DNA of 31,948 nt, taken from IMG/VR virus record IMGVR_UViG_3300050020_000059, positions 1 to 31,948 of that record, one strand, 5' to 3'. Position numbers and translations under genes: made by a program. The notes under the pieces were generated by a model. That model was not told where the DNA came from. It did not search any database and was given only the letters and a program-made list of their open reading frames with translations. The DNA comes from a virus. Shown piece after piece: positions 22,691 to 28,007 of this stretch; the first letter of the stretch is position 1; each line of letters begins with the position of its first letter.

Positions 22691-22801
22691 TCATATCCCA
22701 AGCCGCCGGCAAATTGCCCGGATCGCGGCCTCGTACTGCCCTGGCGTCGCGCCTGGGTGCGTTGCCACCCAGGCGGCTTTCAATGCTTCGTATTGGTTCA
22801 T
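22691..22801 (-). CDS. 36-residue conserved small phage protein
   Basis: A short frame from ATG 22801, with GGAGG 5 bases upstream, to TGA 22691. Product: MNQYEALKAAWVATHPGATP then GQYEAAIRAICRRLGI. This 'YEALKAAW...PGATP.QYEAA.R.I.RRLGI' pattern recurs as a small protein in many betaproteobacterial phages, usually just before the replication genes. Function is unknown; the last bases overlap a possible ATG for the DUF1376 gene. Confidence 0.72.
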   Translation of the reverse strand: MNQYEALKAAWVATHPGATPGQYEAAIRAICRRLGI

Positions 22802-22837
22802 GCGGCCTCCAGTTCATCATCCGGCCGGTGTGGGGGT

Positions 22838-22895
22838 GAGGTTTCCAGTCGGTCTAAACTGCGAGTTCTCACACACGCAACCGAAAGGAAACCTC
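22838..22895. repeat. 9-bp inverted repeat flanking a small start codon
   Basis: GAGGTTTCC (22838-22846) and GGAAACCTC (22887-22895) are perfect inverses 40 bases apart. The right arm contains the putative ribosome site of the plus-strand gene starting at 22896, so a hairpin in that transcript would hide it. Confidence 0.6.
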
Positions 22896-23075
22896 ATGCA
22901 AGAAGTCAATGCCGCCACCTTGGCAACAGACCTGATCAAACTCATCATTCAGTACCACCCGTCGGCAATGGGCACGCACGCACCGTTGTCGAACGAGGAA
23001 AGTGCTCGGAAAGTTGCGCAAGCAATTTCCATACTTCGCTCGGAACTGATAACGAAGCTAACGCCGCAGCAGTAG
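22896..23075 (+). CDS. 59-residue small protein on the plus strand (overlaps a minus-strand gene)
   Basis: ATG 22896 has AAAGGA six bases upstream. Product: MQEVNAATLATDLIKLIIQY then HPSAMGTHAPLSNEESARKV and AQAISILRSELITKLTPQQ; a plausible short helical protein. It overlaps 131 bases of the opposite-strand gene 22945-23220, and the surrounding operon is leftward, so one of the two could be spurious. No strong plus-strand promoter is visible upstream. Confidence 0.45.
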   Translation: MQEVNAATLATDLIKLIIQYHPSAMGTHAPLSNEESARKVAQAISILRSELITKLTPQQ

Positions 23076-23220
23076 CCTCTTTGTCGCCTTGCTTGGCCCA
23101 GGTTTCGAAGCAGGCCAAGTACGCAAGGGCAACGTCATGGCCGAACTTAATTGGGTCGTGTTCGTGGGATGCGTGCACGTGTGCAAATTCGGACGCAGCC
23201 ATCAGGGATAGGGCAGACAT
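22945..23220 (-). CDS. 91-residue early-operon protein
   Basis: ATG 23220 is preceded by a strong AAGGAG six bases away. The product begins MSALSLMAASEFAHVHASHE and has a helical middle (KFGHDVALAYLACFETWAKQ) rich in Ala. It is the second gene after the Cro-like repressor in the leftward operon, which suits a small phage-specific early protein. The C-terminal half (from the point where it overlaps 22896-23075) looks less protein-like than the N-terminal half. Not recognised. Confidence 0.6.
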   Translation of the reverse strand: MSALSLMAASEFAHVHASHEHDPIKFGHDVALAYLACFETWAKQGDKEATAAALASLSVPSEVWKLLAQLSEHFPRSTTVRACPLPTGGTE

Positions 23221-23254
23221 GGGTAGCTCCTTGTTGGGTTTGGGTGAACATTGG

Positions 23255-23497
23255 TTAGGCCACCGTGCTTTCTGTGGGCGCCAGGTTCGCGAGATCGGGC
23301 CAGATGCGCCAGAAGTCGTCGGGGCGAAGCTCGCGGCGAGTGACTTCGCCATTGGTGGCGCGCTCAATTGCAAGCGCTTTTTCTGGGGATGGCGGGGTCT
23401 TACCGCTTGCCCATTGCCAGACAGCCCCTTGACTAACGCCAAGAAGTTCCGCAAAGCTTGTTTGACTGGATTTTTCGAGGTATTTGGTTAATTCCAT
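23255..23497 (-). CDS. cro: Cro-like repressor (YdaS/Cro type)
   Basis: An 80-residue helix-turn-helix protein: SQTSFAELLGVSQGAVWQW at about residues 11-29 is the HTH, followed by PSPEKALAIERATNGEVTRR and DDFWRIWPDL, the typical arrangement of YdaS/Cro-type phage regulators. It is the first gene of the leftward early operon, transcribed from a strong promoter (23504-23532) that fires divergently from the repressor gene. The predicted transcription start falls on the A of its ATG, so the mRNA is probably leaderless. Inferred role: shut off repressor synthesis during lytic growth by binding the shared operators. Confidence 0.85.
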   Translation of the reverse strand: MELTKYLEKSSQTSFAELLGVSQGAVWQWASGKTPPSPEKALAIERATNGEVTRRELRPDDFWRIWPDLANLAPTESTVA

Positions 23498-23503
23498 GCA
23501 TAA

Positions 23504-23532
23504 ATAATAGCCGTCCTATTCATGCGTGTCAA
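23504..23532 (-). promoter_or_regulatory. leftward early promoter (PR-like) for the Cro operon
   Basis: On the minus strand TTGACA (23532-23527), 17-base spacer, TATTAT (23509-23504): five or six of six matches to each sigma70 box. Six bases separate the -10 box from the Cro ATG. Both boxes are overlapped by operator-like repeats. Confidence 0.85.
23506..23520. promoter_or_regulatory. operator, inverted repeat AATAG-N5-CTATT
   Basis: AATAGCCGTCCTATT, a perfect 5-bp inverted repeat covering four bases of the -10 box of the Cro promoter. The same motif is at 25531-25545 in the other early promoter. Confidence 0.75.
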
Positions 23533-23554
23533 TAGCAACCCTCTTTTTTATTTT
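23526..23554 (+). promoter_or_regulatory. rightward repressor promoter candidate (PRM-like)
   Basis: GTGTCA (23526-23531, four of six), 17-base spacer, TATTTT (23549-23554), then six bases to ATG 23561. The weak -35 box suits a promoter that depends on activation by bound repressor. The geometry again predicts a leaderless mRNA, as for lambda cI from PRM. Confidence 0.5.
23531..23545. promoter_or_regulatory. operator, imperfect copy
   Basis: AATAGCAACCCTCTT, a one-mismatch version of the AATAG-N5-CTATT operator. It is 25 bp centre to centre from 23506-23520 and overlaps the first two bases of the -35 box. It also lies in the spacer of the rightward repressor promoter. Confidence 0.6.
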
Positions 23555-23560
23555 ACTAGC

Positions 23561-24007
23561 ATGGCTGGTATGGATAAGGACACCGATTCAGCGAGGTTAA
23601 AACTTCTCTTTGAGGCCGCGAAAGTGCGCGACGGATTCACCCAGGCATCATTTGGGAAAGAGCACGGCATAGGCTCGCAGGGAATGGTCTGGCAATATCT
23701 GTCGGGGGAAACGCCTTTAAATGTGAATGTGGCGAAAAAGTTTGCGACCGCTCTCAAAATTCCCGTGCGTGAGTTCAGCCCGTCGTTGGCCGATTGGATT
23801 GAAGAAACATCAAGGTTTTCTATGGCCAAGTCCGAACCAGGAGATCCGTGGCCATTTCAGACTGTTAGCCCAGAGCAATACGCAAACATCCCAAAAGCTC
23901 AGCGCGACATCCTAGAAGGAACAGCACACGCGTTCGCCAAAGCAAGGGAGTCACCACCAATAAAACAGAAAGTGCCCAAGCGTCCCCGTAAGCCCCGTGC
24001 AGCTTAG
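23561..24007 (+). CDS. CI-like repressor, short form without a peptidase domain
   Basis: A 148-residue protein with an N-terminal helix-turn-helix: LKLLFEAAKVRDGFTQASFG then KEHGIGSQGMVWQYLSGET and LNVNVAKKFATALKIPVREF is the pattern of phage repressors. The C-terminal part is only about 70 residues (WPFQTVSPEQYANIPKAQRD) and lacks the S24 Ser-Lys peptidase motifs, so RecA-stimulated self-cleavage is not expected; induction may need another signal. Start ATG 23561 is chosen from the promoter geometry; an ATG at 23522 would sit in the -35 region. Divergent from cro and adjacent to shared operators. Inferred role: maintain lysogeny by blocking both early promoters. Confidence 0.75.
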   Translation: MAGMDKDTDSARLKLLFEAAKVRDGFTQASFGKEHGIGSQGMVWQYLSGETPLNVNVAKKFATALKIPVREFSPSLADWIEETSRFSMAKSEPGDPWPFQTVSPEQYANIPKAQRDILEGTAHAFAKARESPPIKQKVPKRPRKPRAA

Positions 24008-24162
24008 CTTGTTCGGCGTGAATGTTTATTGCCTGAAAAGTTTTAGAGACAGCCGGGCGAGAGTTGTTGGAATGTGCGGCAGCAGGCCAGTGGGCCACTG
24101 CGGAAAATGATATGGATAAGCGCGAGCCCACAGCGCCACTTGCGGGCAAACAGGAGAAAATA

Positions 24163-24462
24163 ATGAAGTCAATCGTTGCGTTTTTCGCGGTGCTATTTGC
24201 AATGTCAGCATGGGCGCAAGTCTATGTTTCGCCCTACGTCACCAAGGACGGCACTTACGTCGAGGGCCACTACCGAAGCGCTCCAAACAACACCGAGCGC
24301 GACAACTACGGCACCAAGGGCAATGTCAACCCATACACCGGGCAAGAGGGCACCAGAACACCCAAGGAAGATCAGCCTTACTACCAGGCGCCACAACCCA
24401 AACAACCCACCTACGGCCAGCAATGTGGCTACACGTCAGATGGGCGCTACGTTTGCCGGTGA
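24163..24462 (+). CDS. secreted protein with conserved DGTYV-RSAPN-NPYTG domain
   Basis: A 99-residue protein starting MKSIVAFFAVLFAMSAWAQ, a classic cleavable signal peptide (basic start, hydrophobic core, AQ after the predicted AxA-like site). The mature part has DGTYVEGHYRSAPNNTERDN and GNVNPYTGQEGTRTP, a domain seen in small secreted proteins of many proteobacteria, then a Pro/Gln linker and a short CGYTSDGRYVC loop that could form a disulfide. Ribosome site CAGGAG lies eight bases before ATG 24163. As it is next to the repressor and on the same strand it may be expressed in lysogens, altering the cell envelope. Function of the domain is unknown. Confidence 0.75.
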   Translation: MKSIVAFFAVLFAMSAWAQVYVSPYVTKDGTYVEGHYRSAPNNTERDNYGTKGNVNPYTGQEGTRTPKEDQPYYQAPQPKQPTYGQQCGYTSDGRYVCR

Positions 24463-24500
24463 GGCTACTTTTTCCCGTCACCACCAGGAGGAAATACGAC

Positions 24501-24713
24501 ATGCCACCCGCGAAGCGCCTGGACCTGCAGGTCCAATTGACAAAACCGCTCCCCAAGATTCAGGCTCTTGAGAAGGAGAACGCGATTCTCAAGTTGAGAA
24601 TTGCCGAGTTGGAGGTAAAGGTGAAATCTCTGGAGAAGCAACTTCACGATCTCACGGACCCCGCCAAGATTGCTGACGCCAAAGCTTTCCGCAAGCGCCG
24701 CGGCCTCAGTTGA
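24501..24713 (+). CDS. 70-residue coiled-coil protein
   Basis: ATG 24501 with AGGAGG nine bases upstream. Sequence MPPAKRLDLQVQLTKPLPKI followed by QALEKENAILKLRIAELEV and KVKSLEKQLHDL is a clear heptad-repeat coiled coil with Leu/Ile at a and d positions (about residues 21-50), resembling a leucine zipper. Short and charged, it probably oligomerises; partner unknown. An Arg-rich end (AFRKRRGLS) may be functional. An intrinsic terminator follows at 24721-24752. Confidence 0.7.
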   Translation: MPPAKRLDLQVQLTKPLPKIQALEKENAILKLRIAELEVKVKSLEKQLHDLTDPAKIADAKAFRKRRGLS

Positions 24714-24720
24714 CTCTGTA

Positions 24721-24752
24721 GGGCAAGACTCACTTGCCCGCTGCTGTTTTTT
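24721..24752 (+). terminator. terminator after the coiled-coil gene
   Basis: GGGCAAG, loop ACTCA, CTTGCCC (seven pairs), then GCTGCTG and a run of six T residues at 24747-24752. The T-run is seven bases from the stem, so efficiency is uncertain. It probably ends the repressor-side transcript. Confidence 0.6.
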
Positions 24753-24768
24753 GATTTTCATTTGAAAT

Positions 24769-24987
24769 CTAGGCCTTTTTAGATAGAGGTTTGTATGACC
24801 CCAGCACAAGAAGATCAATTGCGTCACGAATCCGTAGCCAAAGCCGCTTCGGTGCTGACAAACTTCGCCGCCGAGCTTCTGCGCGACGCATTACCTCGCG
24901 AATTTGATCTTCGATCTCAGTGTGTGTCGGGATTCGAGCGGAGGCTATCGCTCGCAAGAGACGATTATCTTCTGATGACGTTTCCAT
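24769..24987 (-). CDS. 72-residue charged small protein (minus strand)
   Basis: ATG 24987 has AAGGA five bases before it. The product METSSEDNRLLRAIASARIP then THTEIEDQIREVMRRAEARR has a helical, strongly charged centre. It follows another short minus-strand frame (25007-25165) by 19 bases, which supports a small operon. A plus-strand frame (24795-25010, MTPAQEDQLRHESVAKAASV) with its own AGAGG also fits here; only one is likely real. Not recognised. Confidence 0.45.
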   Translation of the reverse strand: METSSEDNRLLRAIASARIPTHTEIEDQIREVMRRAEARRRSLSAPKRLWLRIRDAIDLLVLGSYKPLSKKA

Positions 24988-25006
24988 CTCGTTCCTTAAT
25001 GGTTCG

Positions 25007-25165
25007 TTAAACGACTAACTGCGTCAAAGCCTTCGCATCCCCTGCCGTCACCGCGTTGCGCAGCGTCATGCGCGAACACTTGCAAGTGGGCGGCAGGGAA
25101 AGCGCCGCGAGAGTCGCGACCTCGCGGTAGGTGGCCAAGTCGGCGTCTGTAGCGTGGAAGCGCAC
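25007..25165 (-). CDS. 52-residue small protein (minus strand)
   Basis: A frame from GTG 25165, with GAAGG six bases upstream, to TAA 25007-25009. Product begins MRFHATDADLATYREVATLA and goes on ALSLPPTCKCSRMTLRNAV; codon-position bias is good and the ribosome site is in the right place. A CKC pair is present. No known family is recognised. It may be read with 24769-24987. Confidence 0.45.
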   Translation of the reverse strand: MRFHATDADLATYREVATLAALSLPPTCKCSRMTLRNAVTAGDAKALTQLVV

Positions 25166-25245
25166 AGGCTACCTTCGTAACCACCAACCAAAGCCCGTTC
25201 ACGCGGGCCTTGGGGCCCCAGGGCTCGCTCGCCACGGAGCAATCC

Positions 25246-25335
25246 ATGATCGAGTTCACTCTGGTGGTGAAGATCACGGCAGCGCAACTGGCCAAACTCG
25301 CAAGAGCATTGGTTTTGTTGTTACTGATCGTGTAG
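25246..25335 (+). CDS. possible 29-residue hydrophobic peptide
   Basis: ATG 25246 (GGAG six bases upstream) to TAG 25333. Product MIEFTLVVKITAAQLAKLAR then ALVLLLLIV: a short amphipathic stretch and a hydrophobic C-terminus. It ends 74 bases before a good plus-strand terminator, but an overlapping minus-strand frame also exists, so this is only a candidate. Confidence 0.3.
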   Translation: MIEFTLVVKITAAQLAKLARALVLLLLIV

Positions 25336-25409
25336 CCCTTCACCTTTCTATGGCGGGTCGGGGCATTGGTCCCGGCCCGTTCATAGTTCTTCAAATCTCA
25401 CTCCTTCCA

Positions 25410-25430
25410 ACCGCCCTTGAGGCGGTTTTT
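25410..25430 (+). terminator. intrinsic terminator
   Basis: ACCGCC, loop CTTGA, GGCGGT, then TTTT (25427-25430) and GTTG. Good rightward terminator at the end of the unresolved region 24760-25400, just before the rightward early promoter. Confidence 0.75.
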
Positions 25431-25453
25431 GTTGCCTGAAATACTAGGGGTTG

Positions 25454-25471
25454 CCTAGGGATAACCCTAGG
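25454..25471. promoter_or_regulatory. CCTAGGG-ATAA-CCCTAGG palindrome upstream of rightward early promoter
   Basis: A perfect 7-bp inverted repeat with a 4-base centre, preceded by a related half-site CTAGGGGTT at 25443-25451. It lies about 50 bp upstream of the -35 box. No T-run follows, so it is more likely a protein-binding site than a terminator. The regulator is unknown. Confidence 0.45.
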
Positions 25472-25505
25472 TTTGCAAAATATTTTACGCTTTTTTGAAA
25501 TAAAT

Positions 25506-25520
25506 ACTAGCTTTGCTATT
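25506..25520. promoter_or_regulatory. operator, imperfect copy at rightward promoter
   Basis: ACTAGCTTTGCTATT, one mismatch from AATAG-N5-CTATT, overlapping the first two bases of the -35 box. It is the counterpart of 23531-23545. Confidence 0.6.
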
Positions 25521-25547
25521 GACACCGCAAAATAGTATTGCTATTAT
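25519..25547 (+). promoter_or_regulatory. rightward early promoter (PL-like)
   Basis: TTGACA (25519-25524), 17-base spacer, TATTAT (25542-25547). The boxes and the spacer are identical in layout to the Cro promoter, and the same operator pair overlaps them at the same places. An AT-rich stretch upstream (25477-25505) could act as an UP element. Confidence 0.88.
25531..25545. promoter_or_regulatory. operator, perfect AATAG-N5-CTATT
   Basis: AATAGTATTGCTATT, a perfect 5-bp inverted repeat that overlaps four bases of the -10 box, as 23506-23520 does on the other side. Confidence 0.75.
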
Positions 25548-25553
25548 TCGCTC

Positions 25554-25577
25554 ATGTCCACAAATCAACTGGAGTGA
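25554..25577 (+). CDS. possible 7-codon leaderless leader peptide
   Basis: ATG 25554 falls six bases after the -10 box, where transcription should start. The frame MSTNQLE ends in TGA two bases before ATG 25580, and its last codons hold the TGGAG ribosome site of that gene. It may couple translation of the first operon gene to a leaderless start, but it may also be accidental. Confidence 0.3.
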   Translation: MSTNQLE

Positions 25578-25579
25578 GC

Positions 25580-25789
25580 ATGGCACACACAACGCACAGG
25601 AAACCACGGGGAATGCACTACACGCCGCACCAAGCGGTTATGAATGCCTTTGCCGCAGCTATTTGTGGCTTTGATCCCCGGCACGACATTGCAGCCAACC
25701 GCAACAAGGCCGAGAAAGCTCAGGCACACGATTTGAAGCTGGCCATGCGCGAGCAGATCAATTGGGAAAGCAAGGCAGGTGCACCATGA
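25580..25789 (+). CDS. first gene of rightward early operon, small basic protein
   Basis: A 69-residue protein, MAHTTHRKPRGMHYTPHQAV then MNAFAAAICGFDPRHDIAAN and RNKAEKAQAHDLKLAMREQI. It starts at ATG 25580, with TGGAG six bases upstream, just behind the early promoter. His-, Lys- and Arg-rich N-terminus and a helical C-terminus. No family recognised. ATGA overlap (25786-25789) couples it to the next gene. Position as first early gene would suit a host-takeover or regulatory protein. Confidence 0.65.
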   Translation: MAHTTHRKPRGMHYTPHQAVMNAFAAAICGFDPRHDIAANRNKAEKAQAHDLKLAMREQINWESKAGAP

Positions 25790-26049
25790 GCACCGCTGGC
25801 CGTTGGACGGGCTACGTGCTGGCAATAGCGGGTTTTGCCGCAACGCTGGCCTATATCGGGCCCGCGCTCGACGATCACTCCCCCGCTGTAGCCGATGCCA
25901 TCGCCCAACAACAAGCGCAGGTGCGATTTGAAAAGGCCGCGCGCGAGATCTGTGGCCCAAACGCAGCGGTACTCGATTTGGGCTACGGCGCCATCCAATG
26001 CCGGACCCGCAAGGGCAAAAAGACAGTGACGGCGAGGGTACCCCAATGA
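25786..26049 (+). CDS. small single-span membrane protein
   Basis: An 87-residue protein whose start ATG 25786 overlaps the previous stop (ATGA). MSTAGRWTGYVLAIAGFAAT then LAYIGPALDDHSPAVADAIA: residues about 7-26 form one hydrophobic segment, then a periplasmic or cytosolic helical part with ICGPNAAVLDLGYGAIQC containing two Cys. Function unknown. ATGA overlap with the HNH gene that follows (26046-26049). Confidence 0.6.
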   Translation: MSTAGRWTGYVLAIAGFAATLAYIGPALDDHSPAVADAIAQQQAQVRFEKAAREICGPNAAVLDLGYGAIQCRTRKGKKTVTARVPQ

Positions 26050-26585
26050 AAACAACTACCTCCAATCTCACACAACAAAGATTGAAAGAACAATTGGCTT
26101 ATGACCCAGAGACAGGACTGTTTTCGTGGCGGGTCAAGCCAAAAAAGCCGTTTGTGACCGATGTTGTTGGGTGCATCGCAAATGGCTATTTGCAAATTTG
26201 CATTGACGGCTGTAGATACAGCGGGCACAGGGTTGCATGGGTTTACGTCTATGGAGCATTTCCGCCCGGCCACTTAGACCATATCAACGGGATCAGGTCG
26301 GACAACAGGATTTCAAATCTGCGCATTGCCGATTTCTCCGTGAATGCGCAAAACAGGCATAACGCCTACAAAAATTCTGTGAGTGGTGTTCTTGGCGCCA
26401 AGTGGCACAAGGGACAGCAGAAATACTTGTCTGCCATCCGGGTAAATGGGAAGTCACTGCACCTTGGCACTTTTGAGCATGTGTCTGACGCCCACGCGGC
26501 CTACATAGCGGCAAAGTCGATCTACCACCCAGGTTATTCGCCTGCCGCGCATCGCACAGCGCGCAAGACACGGAGGGCGCCATGA
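26046..26585 (+). CDS. HNH endonuclease with AP2-type DNA-binding domain
   Basis: A 179-residue homing-type endonuclease. Seen: YSGHRVAWVYVYGAFPPGHL, then DHINGIRSDNRISNLRIAD, the HNH core with conserved DHINxxxxDNRxxNLR; this follows an NUMOD4-like beta unit (SWRVKPKKPF). The C-terminal half, SGVLGAKWHKGQQKYLSAIR and VNGKSLHLGTFEHVSDAHAA, is an AP2/ERF-like DNA-binding domain as in many phage HNH genes. Coupled by ATGA at both ends, though composition is a little different from its neighbours. It likely arrived as a selfish element but keeps the operon intact. Confidence 0.85.
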   Translation: MKTTTSNLTQQRLKEQLAYDPETGLFSWRVKPKKPFVTDVVGCIANGYLQICIDGCRYSGHRVAWVYVYGAFPPGHLDHINGIRSDNRISNLRIADFSVNAQNRHNAYKNSVSGVLGAKWHKGQQKYLSAIRVNGKSLHLGTFEHVSDAHAAYIAAKSIYHPGYSPAAHRTARKTRRAP

Positions 26586-26881
26586 GCGAATGCTGCACGA
26601 CAAACGCCCCACCCGGCGGCCGCCGCCAAGGGCGCGACTGCCCGGTCAACGCGGCCCGTGCCGCCCGCACTTGCGAAGCGCTGGGGATCTGCCAGCACCC
26701 CTCGCGCGAATGCACCGGCGCGTGCGAGCAGACGCCACAAATTCCCGCAATGAAGCCGACAACTGCTGAACTCTGGCAACGCTTTTGCTTTTGGGGCAGG
26801 GTTGTCGTAGTCGGATTGGGCAGCCTGATTGTGCTGTGCGGCTTTGCCGGATACCTCTGGGTGCGCTGGCACCAAATTTAA
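26582..26881 (+). CDS. Cys-rich protein with C-terminal membrane segment
   Basis: A 99-residue protein starting at ATG 26582 (overlapping the HNH stop). The first 50 residues hold eight Cys, for example SECCTTN, DCPVN, TCEALGICQHPSRECTGACE, while the C-terminus has a hydrophobic span WGRVVVVGLGSLIVLCGFAG flanked by positive residues. An internal ATG (26751, MKPTTAELWQRFC) could make a separate short membrane protein. The Cys pattern could bind zinc or form disulfides. No family recognised. Confidence 0.55.
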   Translation: MSECCTTNAPPGGRRQGRDCPVNAARAARTCEALGICQHPSRECTGACEQTPQIPAMKPTTAELWQRFCFWGRVVVVGLGSLIVLCGFAGYLWVRWHQI

Positions 26882-26925
26882 TTTATCAACCGTCCCCGTC
26901 TTTTTAACAACGAAAGTGAATCCTC

Positions 26926-28005
26926 ATGAACAACGAAATTGAAACCACAGAAAAAACCGCCCTCGTCACCATGGGCTTTGGCAACCTACAAAGCTACGAA
27001 TTCATGCAGCGCACCGCGAAGATGTTTTCGTTGTCCAGCATGGTTCCCACCAGCTACCGCGCGGTGATCCAGAAAGGTTTTGGCGAACGCGCCACCTACG
27101 AGGACAACCCGTCCGCCATCCCAAATTGCATGATCGCCCTCAACATGGCTCAGCGTATGAATGCCGACCCGCTGATGATCATGCAGAACCTCTACGTGAT
27201 CGAAGGTCACCCGTCCTGGTCATCGCAGTTCATTATTGCGGCCATCAACTCATGCGGCCGCTACTCGCCGCTACGCTTTGACATCGTGCTAGGCGAAGAG
27301 ATTGACGCCAGCTACACCACGTTTGAGTGGGAAAACAACAAGAAGAAAGCTGTCGTTACCAAGGTGCGCGTGCGCAATGCAAGTTGCATCGCCTGGGCGG
27401 TTGAGCTTGCGACCAATACCCGGCTTGAATCTCCCAAAGTCACAATGGAAATGGCGGTCAATGAAGGCTGGTACGGCAAGAACGGCAGCAAGTGGCAGTC
27501 CATGCCCGACCTGATGCTGCGCTACCGCTCGGCCGCCTTCTTTGGCCGTATCTATGCGCCCGAATTGTTGATGGGCTTGCCAAGCGTCGAAGAAACCGCC
27601 GACATCATCACCGTCACTCGGCAACCAGACGGCAGCTATGCCGCAGACCCGGTGCCATCCGCTCCTGCCGTGAAGTCACCGCAAAGCAAGTCGGAAGCCG
27701 CCGCCAAGGCCGCCTCCGAGGATGCGGTGATCAAGGATCCAGTGGTCAAGGAAGCAGCGCAGTCCCCCACCGGCCCAGTGGACCAGGCCACTGGAGAGAC
27801 TGCAGTACCCAAGGCCAAACCAACGGACGCAACCATCATCAGCGCCAACCAGGTCAAGTACCTCAACACCAAGATCAAGGCGCTTGAGTTGCCCGATACG
27901 GCAGTGGCCGCCATGCTGGCCCGGATCGGCTCGCAATCGCTGGAAGCCCTGAACCTTGAGCAGTTCGACACCATCAAGGTCGAGCTGCTTTCCCTTGGTG
28001 CCTGA
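26926..28005 (+). CDS. recT: RecT-family single-strand annealing protein
   Basis: A 359-residue protein. The core (about residues 20-230) has RecT features: YEFMQRTAKMFSLSSMVPTS, NPSAIPNCMIALNMAQRMNA, DPLMIMQNLYVIEGHPSWSS and QFIIAAINSCGRYSPLRF, then MPDLMLRYRSAAFFGRIYAP. The middle to C-terminal part (240-300) is low-complexity, Ala/Lys/Pro-rich, and the end (about 300-359) is a separate helical region with NQVKYLNTKIKALELPDTAV. Role: promotes annealing of the ssDNA tails made by the partner exonuclease. It is followed two bases later by that exonuclease gene. The ribosome site is weak (GAAAGTGA). Confidence 0.85.
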   Translation: MNNEIETTEKTALVTMGFGNLQSYEFMQRTAKMFSLSSMVPTSYRAVIQKGFGERATYEDNPSAIPNCMIALNMAQRMNADPLMIMQNLYVIEGHPSWSSQFIIAAINSCGRYSPLRFDIVLGEEIDASYTTFEWENNKKKAVVTKVRVRNASCIAWAVELATNTRLESPKVTMEMAVNEGWYGKNGSKWQSMPDLMLRYRSAAFFGRIYAPELLMGLPSVEETADIITVTRQPDGSYAADPVPSAPAVKSPQSKSEAAAKAASEDAVIKDPVVKEAAQSPTGPVDQATGETAVPKAKPTDATIISANQVKYLNTKIKALELPDTAVAAMLARIGSQSLEALNLEQFDTIKVELLSLGA

Positions 28006-28007
28006 TC

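Noticed and set aside
22477-22701. Minus-strand frame with RCPFCGAER, a possible zinc ribbon
   Set aside because: Only one Cys pair, only a TTG start, and it lies across the DUF1376 N-terminus in another frame; probably chance.
23522-23560. Upstream ATG (23522) for the repressor gene
   Set aside because: It would place the first codons inside the promoter and operators; ATG 23561 fits the -10 position.
24795-25010. Plus-strand 71-residue frame MTPAQEDQLRHESVAKAASV
   Set aside because: Has a ribosome site and might be real, but lies behind a terminator and opposite a two-gene minus-strand arrangement; kept only as alternative.
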